Positions 60,011 through 64,000 of a DNA stretch of 64,000 bases are shown here, in pieces. Source of the stretch: Oscillospiraceae bacterium (GTDB lineage: Bacteria; Bacillota; Clostridia; Oscillospirales; Ruminococcaceae); contig JAFXJT010000018.1 in NCBI GenBank assembly GCA_017532085.1, positions 28,360-92,359 on the forward strand. The letters are read 5' to 3'. A model generated the notes under the pieces. That model saw nothing but the letters and a program-made list of their open reading frames with translations. It was not told the DNA's origin and made no database searches. Each line of letters begins with the position of its first letter. The first letter of the stretch is position 1. Position numbers and translations under genes: made by a program.

Positions 60011-61990
60011 ATGTCTGGATTCCCTTTTTCTAAACCCCGCAAACGGATTACCGCCTTTCTTCTGAGTGCCGCAATGCTCGCTGTCGGCACCGTTTCGTCG
60101 TTCATGTTCCCCGCATCTGCGGCAGTCGAACCGACAGATTCTGCCTCTGTTTCTGCGGTTGTTGCCCCTTATGCGCTGGAACCCTTCCATAACTGGAAGC
60201 AATATGCACCTGCATGGGCTGCATTGCCTGTGGGCATCATGGGGGATACCATGCGCAGTTCCGGCTGTGCTGTAACTGCAGCTGCAATCTTATGTGCTTC
60301 TTCCGGCTGTGCCTTACCGGAAAATTTCAATCCCGGCATGCTCTGTCGTTATCTCAGTGACCATAATGGATTTTCCGATTACGGCATTCTCAATTGGAAT
60401 ATCATTACCGAATTGGTACCGCAATTCCACTATAAGGGAAGCCGCGATTTTGAAGGTCGGACCACCGCTGCACAAATGGATGAGCTTTCCGGATATATCA
60501 ATGATGGCTACTATGTTGCGATCTGCGTCAAGGAAACTCCGGGACAAACCCATTTTATTGCTGTACGTGCCGTAGAAAACGGTGTTGTGTATATGGATGA
60601 TCCCGGTTCTTCCCACGACAGTTTGTATGCCAGATATGATGCTTCACAGGTTGCCAGTATGCGTTTGTTTATGGGTGCGGATGATCCTGATCCGATTTCT
60701 CCCGAGGACAGCAATACTGCCGATTATTCTGAGGGTATGTATCAGGTGTATGCCAATTTGCATCTGCGAAACGAGCCCTCTTTGCGAAGTGATATCCTGG
60801 GCATCATTCCCAGCGGCACCACCTTGGAAATCACCGGCGTCGCCGGCGAATGGGGTATGTGCAATTGGAATGGGTTATCCGGCTGGATTTCCATGAATTA
60901 TTGCACGCCCATGACTGCGCTATACACTACGGGCGAATATTCAACGGATCAAAACACGCTCAACTTGCGAAGCGCCTCCAGTATCAGCGCTTCCGTCATC
61001 GGATATGTGCCGCCGCAGACAACCTTCTCAGTTACAAAAGTCAGCGGCAACTGGGGCTTCACTACAATCAATGGAAAAGCAGGCTGGCTTTCTTTGCAAT
61101 ATTGCATCTGTCTTGACAGTGCCAGCACCACTCCGCCGGCATATTGTCTGCGCTATACGACCGGAAGCAATTGTATGCGTCTGCGTGCTGCCGCCACAAC
61201 CAATTCCGATACCCTTGCGTATATCGGTACCGATACGGAATTCATCGTCACCGAACTGGATGGCGAATGGGGCAAAACCAAATATCAAGGTATGGATGGC
61301 TGGGTGAATCTCCCATATTGCACCTTGCTTTCTGAACAGCCTCCTGCAGATGATCCTGTTACGCCTCCTGCAGATGATCCTGCCGAACCTTCTGTAGAAC
61401 ATCTGCGATATACCACAGGCGATTCCTGTATGCGCCTTCGTGCTGCTGCTACTACCGAATCCGAGACTTTGGCATTTATTGGGACCGACACCGAATTTCT
61501 CGTCACTGAACAAGATGGCAACTGGGGCAAAACAATCTATCAAGGCAAAACGGGATGGGTCAATCTTGCATTTTGCCAAAAATGTGACAATCAGGATGCA
61601 TCGTCAATCCCTGCAAGTCCATGGCCCGTGTCTGTGGGACGCTGTGTTGTTACTGCTACCGCACTGAATATCCGCCAGTCGCCGGATATCAGTGGTGCAT
61701 GGCTTGGCAGACTCGGCAATGGTGAAATTGTCACATTGCTTTCCTGCGAAGGAGATTGGGCTCGTGTACAGTGGCTGGATGGCTCCGGCTGGCTTTGCCT
61801 CGGTCAAGAAAATGAACCCTACCTGCATCTTTGCGGAGATCTCACGTTGGATGGCATCTGCAATGAGGATGACCGTGCACTGTTCTCTGCTTATCTTGCC
61901 GGAGAAGCTACTCTGAATGCAACGCAGCTCCTCGCCGCCGACTATAACGGCGATCACATGGTCAATGCCTCGGATCTGGCGCTGTTATAA
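60011..61990 (+). CDS. secreted C39-like peptidase with five SH3b domains and a dockerin
   Basis: A 659-residue secreted protein. After a signal peptide (cleaved near SAAV, residue 38) comes a papain-like C39_2 domain with Cys86 (SSGCAVTAAAI), His181 (TPGQTHFIAVRAV) and Asp196 (VYMDDPGS). Five SH3b domains follow (about residues 240-300, 303-365, 375-438, 455-518, 530-595; LHLRNEPSLRSD, LNLRSASS, MRLRAAATT twice, LNIRQSPD). The C-terminus is a dockerin whose first loop DLTLDGICNEDD is complete and whose second (DYNGDHMVNASDLALL) ends the protein, without the usual rest of the last helix. It follows the transglutaminase gene by 24 bp, so it is part of the MoxR operon. Confidence 0.88.
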   Translation: MSGFPFSKPRKRITAFLLSAAMLAVGTVSSFMFPASAAVEPTDSASVSAVVAPYALEPFHNWKQYAPAWAALPVGIMGDTMRSSGCAVTAAAILCASSGCALPENFNPGMLCRYLSDHNGFSDYGILNWNIITELVPQFHYKGSRDFEGRTTAAQMDELSGYINDGYYVAICVKETPGQTHFIAVRAVENGVVYMDDPGSSHDSLYARYDASQVASMRLFMGADDPDPISPEDSNTADYSEGMYQVYANLHLRNEPSLRSDILGIIPSGTTLEITGVAGEWGMCNWNGLSGWISMNYCTPMTALYTTGEYSTDQNTLNLRSASSISASVIGYVPPQTTFSVTKVSGNWGFTTINGKAGWLSLQYCICLDSASTTPPAYCLRYTTGSNCMRLRAAATTNSDTLAYIGTDTEFIVTELDGEWGKTKYQGMDGWVNLPYCTLLSEQPPADDPVTPPADDPAEPSVEHLRYTTGDSCMRLRAAATTESETLAFIGTDTEFLVTEQDGNWGKTIYQGKTGWVNLAFCQKCDNQDASSIPASPWPVSVGRCVVTATALNIRQSPDISGAWLGRLGNGEIVTLLSCEGDWARVQWLDGSGWLCLGQENEPYLHLCGDLTLDGICNEDDRALFSAYLAGEATLNATQLLAADYNGDHMVNASDLALL

Positions 61991-62020
61991 TTTCAATCCA
62001 CAATAAGGAGATCAGATTCC

Positions 62021-62293
62021 ATGACAGAACATCAGCCTCGCAATGCTTTTGATATTCCAAAACTATTCTACTTTCAAGCCGGAAACCTGCATACCGGAAG
62101 CAAAAAAGCACTGCGATATCGAATTTGCCCCAAGGAAAACACCTTGCAAGTCGCAATCTGGCACACAGATCTGTGCTATGAACTGGCAGCACAGCAATTG
62201 GCGGATGAAGCCGTATTTCCGCTGACTGAAGATGGATTCGAAGAAATGCTGACATGGCTTACTGCTGCCTATGAAGCTCTGCCCGCTACATAA
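62021..62293 (+). CDS. small hypothetical protein at the end of the MoxR operon
   Basis: A 90-residue acidic soluble protein with no motif I recognise (FDIPKLFYFQAGNLHTGSK, then TLQVAIWHTDLCYELA). TAAGGAG lies eight bases upstream and the gene is 30 bp after the dockerin protein, so it is likely co-transcribed. A terminator follows. Confidence 0.72.
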   Translation: MTEHQPRNAFDIPKLFYFQAGNLHTGSKKALRYRICPKENTLQVAIWHTDLCYELAAQQLADEAVFPLTEDGFEEMLTWLTAAYEALPAT

Positions 62294-62314
62294 TAAAACT
62301 CAATCAGTGCATAT

Positions 62315-62353
62315 AAAAGAGAGTCTCTTTTTCACAAGAGGCTCTCTTTTTTT
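62315..62353 (+). terminator. terminator of the MoxR operon
   Basis: AAAGAGAG-CTCTT pairs with AAGAG-CTCTCTTT, followed by TTTT. Confidence 0.85.
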
Positions 62354-62389
62354 ACAGCGTTGCTTGGCGCTCCTCTATTTTTATTGGCG

Positions 62390-62429
62390 AAAAAACGCAG
62401 ACGACACATCAGTATCGTCTGCGTTTTTT
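62390..62429 (-). terminator. terminator of the scaffoldin gene
   Basis: AAAACGCAGACGA pairs with TCGTCTGCGTTTT; the A-run on the plus strand gives a T6 tail on the minus strand (and a T-run also on the plus strand). Confidence 0.92.
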
Positions 62430-62436
62430 GTTTGGG

Positions 62437-64000
62437 TTATTCTGTCTTGGGAACCGTGTTGGCATCCCCTTCAAAGAACGAATCCGGGAAGTCATAGCCA
62501 CAAATGTCAGTCCATGTATGAGGATTCTTCAAAATGGTATTGTACAAGTAGTAAACCAAGATCGCATTGGCCGTATTGGCATCCAGACGCTGCTTGTAGA
62601 AAACATCGGATACATAGAATGCCAGATCTTGCAGTTCGGCATCCTCGTTCAGCTGATACGTTTCTTCGTGCAGGATCTCTGTATAGAGATAGTAGTTCAG
62701 CGTCAACTGAGCATCGTTTGCATCCACATCGTCATCCAGCTCAGTATCACCCTTAAGACCAATATAGATCTTAAATTCACCGAAGTACATGGGCGATCCA
62801 TCACCAAAGACAAAGTCCGGATCCGTTTGGTTACTCTGATCGTAATATGCAGGAATCGGATATTTGTGTACGCCGGGTACATAAACCTCAACAGGCGAAT
62901 CTGCATCCTCAGCCGGTGCAGTAAGCTCGGTAACATCCAGATTCTTGTATGCAAAGGCATATTCTGCGGCAGGATATACCGGATTCTCCTCGCTGTAAAG
63001 GATTGTATTGCCGTCTTCATCGGTCAGCAATGTACCGGTTTCATCCACAAAGTAGCCCTCAGCATTGACATAATACTGATAGAGATGAATGTATGCGCTC
63101 AGTCCAGCCAGTCCGCCGCTTTCCAAGAAGGTACGGGTATCGTGAGACCAATAGTTTACACGAGTCGGCTCAACAAACTCAGTGGAATAAGAAGTAACCA
63201 CGGTAAGTGTTGTTGTCTGCGCGGTTGTGGTCTCCGTAGTATCCGTTGTCGTAGTGGTGGAATCGGTGGTTGTAGTGGTAGTAGTTGTGGTAGTAGTTGT
63301 TGTTGTGGTTTCGGGTGCTGTAATACGCAGTTCGCCGGCATTGATTGTATGCTGAAGTGTCGAGCCGTTTTCATCCACAGCCGCAACATTCGTTGCGTTG
63401 ATCTCGTAATCGGCACCAATTTCAGCGTCCTCGGGAATGGCAATGGTCAGTACTGCAATATTCTGTCCCGGAGTCGGCACATAATTGCTGCCATCGTTGC
63501 TTGCCCAAGTCAGCATATTGGTTTCAGGATCAAAGGTGAAGCTGCCGTTTTCTGCATATTCACTGCCATATGTGATGCTCTCAATGGTAAAGCCATCGGG
63601 AATCTCAAAGGTCATATGGAAGGATGCTGTACCGTTATCGAACCAGACATCCACAGGAATTTCTGCACTGCTGCCAGGTGATGCTTCTGCATCACCGATA
63701 TTGTATACCACATTGCCGGGGTTAGGTAATGTTGTGCTGTCGGATGTGATCACAGACTCTGTGGTGGTGGTCGTCACTGCACTTGCAGTGGTGGTAGTGC
63801 TTGTGGTAGTCGCTGCCTCAATGATCGCAACCGCTCCATCATTCACGGTGTATTCCAGAACAGAACCATTGCTGTCTGTCGGTACCACATCGGTAATGAG
63901 AATCGGATAGCTGGTGCCAACCTCGGCATCTTCGGGAATGTTCAGTGTGATGGTTGCAATATTCTGTCCCGGAGTCGGTACATAATTGCTGCCATCATTG
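62437..64000 (-). CDS. scaffoldin with cohesins and C-terminal X-dockerin, 5' end outside the window
   Basis: The visible 520 residues start inside a cohesin, whose last part (VPTPGQNIATITLNIPEDAE) lies at 63889-64000 and continues past the edge. After a Thr linker comes a full cohesin (about 63720-63320: VVYNIGDAEASPGSSAEIPV, FHMTFEIPDGF, TPGQNIAVLTIAIPEDAE), a second long Thr-rich linker, an X-like module and a C-terminal dockerin (DTELDDDVDANDAQLTLNYYL and RLDANTANAILVYYLYNTIL). Cohesins bind dockerins of enzymes such as those at 27.8, 45.6 and 60.0 kb; the C-terminal dockerin would attach the scaffoldin to another scaffoldin, as ScaA does to ScaB in R. flavefaciens. Which Sca it is cannot be told here. 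Confidence 0.93.
   Translation of the reverse strand, partial: NDGSNYVPTPGQNIATITLNIPEDAEVGTSYPILITDVVPTDSNGSVLEYTVNDGAVAIIEAATTTSTTTTASAVTTTTTESVITSDSTTLPNPGNVVYNIGDAEASPGSSAEIPVDVWFDNGTASFHMTFEIPDGFTIESITYGSEYAENGSFTFDPETNMLTWASNDGSNYVPTPGQNIAVLTIAIPEDAEIGADYEINATNVAAVDENGSTLQHTINAGELRITAPETTTTTTTTTTTTTTTDSTTTTTDTTETTTAQTTTLTVVTSYSTEFVEPTRVNYWSHDTRTFLESGGLAGLSAYIHLYQYYVNAEGYFVDETGTLLTDEDGNTILYSEENPVYPAAEYAFAYKNLDVTELTAPAEDADSPVEVYVPGVHKYPIPAYYDQSNQTDPDFVFGDGSPMYFGEFKIYIGLKGDTELDDDVDANDAQLTLNYYLYTEILHEETYQLNEDAELQDLAFYVSDVFYKQRLDANTANAILVYYLYNTILKNPHTWTDICGYDFPDSFFEGDANTVPKTE
63457..64000. repeat. direct repeat of cohesin-coding DNA, period 501 bp
   Basis: The 43 bp at 63457-63499 recur at 63958-64000 with only two differences. 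This shows that neighbouring cohesins of the scaffoldin are near-identical copies, with a unit of 167 codons including the linker. The second copy is cut by the window edge. Confidence 0.85.

Noticed and set aside
63170-63320. Dense GTAGTGG/GTTGTGG repeats resembling a microsatellite or CRISPR-like array
   Set aside because: They are Thr codons (ACN) of the scaffoldin linker read in reverse; no repeat-spacer structure exists.
62428-63681. Plus-strand open frame of 417 codons opposite the scaffoldin
   Set aside because: Antisense to cohesin and dockerin coding DNA; the minus-strand reading is clear.

Overview
The window reads as a chromosome segment of a spore-forming, fibre-degrading, cellulosome-producing Firmicute of the Ruminococcus type (R. 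champanellensis or R. flavefaciens relatives). The evidence is a scaffoldin with cohesins and long Thr linkers (62437-64000, cut by the window edge), dockerins on a GH74 xyloglucanase, a double CE12 esterase and a cysteine-peptidase-like protein, a GH5 cellulase lipoprotein, a germination protease (gpr), and near-consensus sigma-A promoters with strong GGAGG sites. No rRNA, insertion sequence, prophage or CRISPR array was seen.

Layout. 1-6.4 kb: start of a secreted protein, ferredoxin, DUF4352-like lipoprotein, membrane M23 peptidase (SpoIIQ-like), sialate O-acetylesterase, a tail-anchored unknown and ychF. 6.5-9.3 kb: rpmG-secE-nusG-rplK-rplA, ending in a terminator, so rplJL-rpoBC does not follow directly. 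9.3-12.9 kb: tRNA-Lys(UUU), a SanA/DUF218 gene, a PadR-DUF1700-DUF4097 operon and tRNA-Arg(CCU). 13.1-17.4 kb: an operon with the three subunit types of a soluble biotin transcarboxylase (12S-, 1.3S- and 5S-like), then metA, whose Glu111 predicts acetyl-CoA use. 17.4-22.6 kb: small membrane proteins, a DUF2975/HTH pair, DUF4173, DUF2809, a flavin reductase-like gene and tatD. 22.7-27.5 kb: an acyl-CoA dehydratase-activase system split over three genes.

27.8-48.6 kb is a polysaccharide region: GH74-dockerin, fucO, a very large cytoplasmic-looking BspA-type LRR protein, an orphan sugar-binding lipoprotein, gpr, rpsT, a DUF421/DUF4363 pair, an FAD enzyme, lipoproteins, GH5, HtrA and the CE12-CBM13-dockerin-CBM35-CE12 esterase. 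48.7-54.1 kb holds a surface/polyphosphate-type cluster: CotH kinase, DUF4353 lipoprotein, DUF4956 membrane protein and a VTC domain protein. Two tandem candidate small RNAs sit directly upstream of cotH. Their promoters and the VTC promoter share a layout I did not expect: direct repeats of TTnAG-type boxes 11 bp apart, with the -10 box starting exactly 15 bp after the start of the last box. A triple copy of the repeat lies upstream of the SanA-like gene. This looks like one OmpR/PhoB-type regulon and is the best candidate here for an undescribed system.

54.2-62.3 kb: a zinc-ribbon/TM2 protein, then a MoxR-DUF58-transglutaminase operon that runs into a C39-like peptidase with five SH3b domains and a C-terminal dockerin, linking MoxR-type machinery with a cellulosomal product. 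62.4-64 kb is the 3' part of the scaffoldin gene. Functions are assigned by reading motifs; no database search was run.
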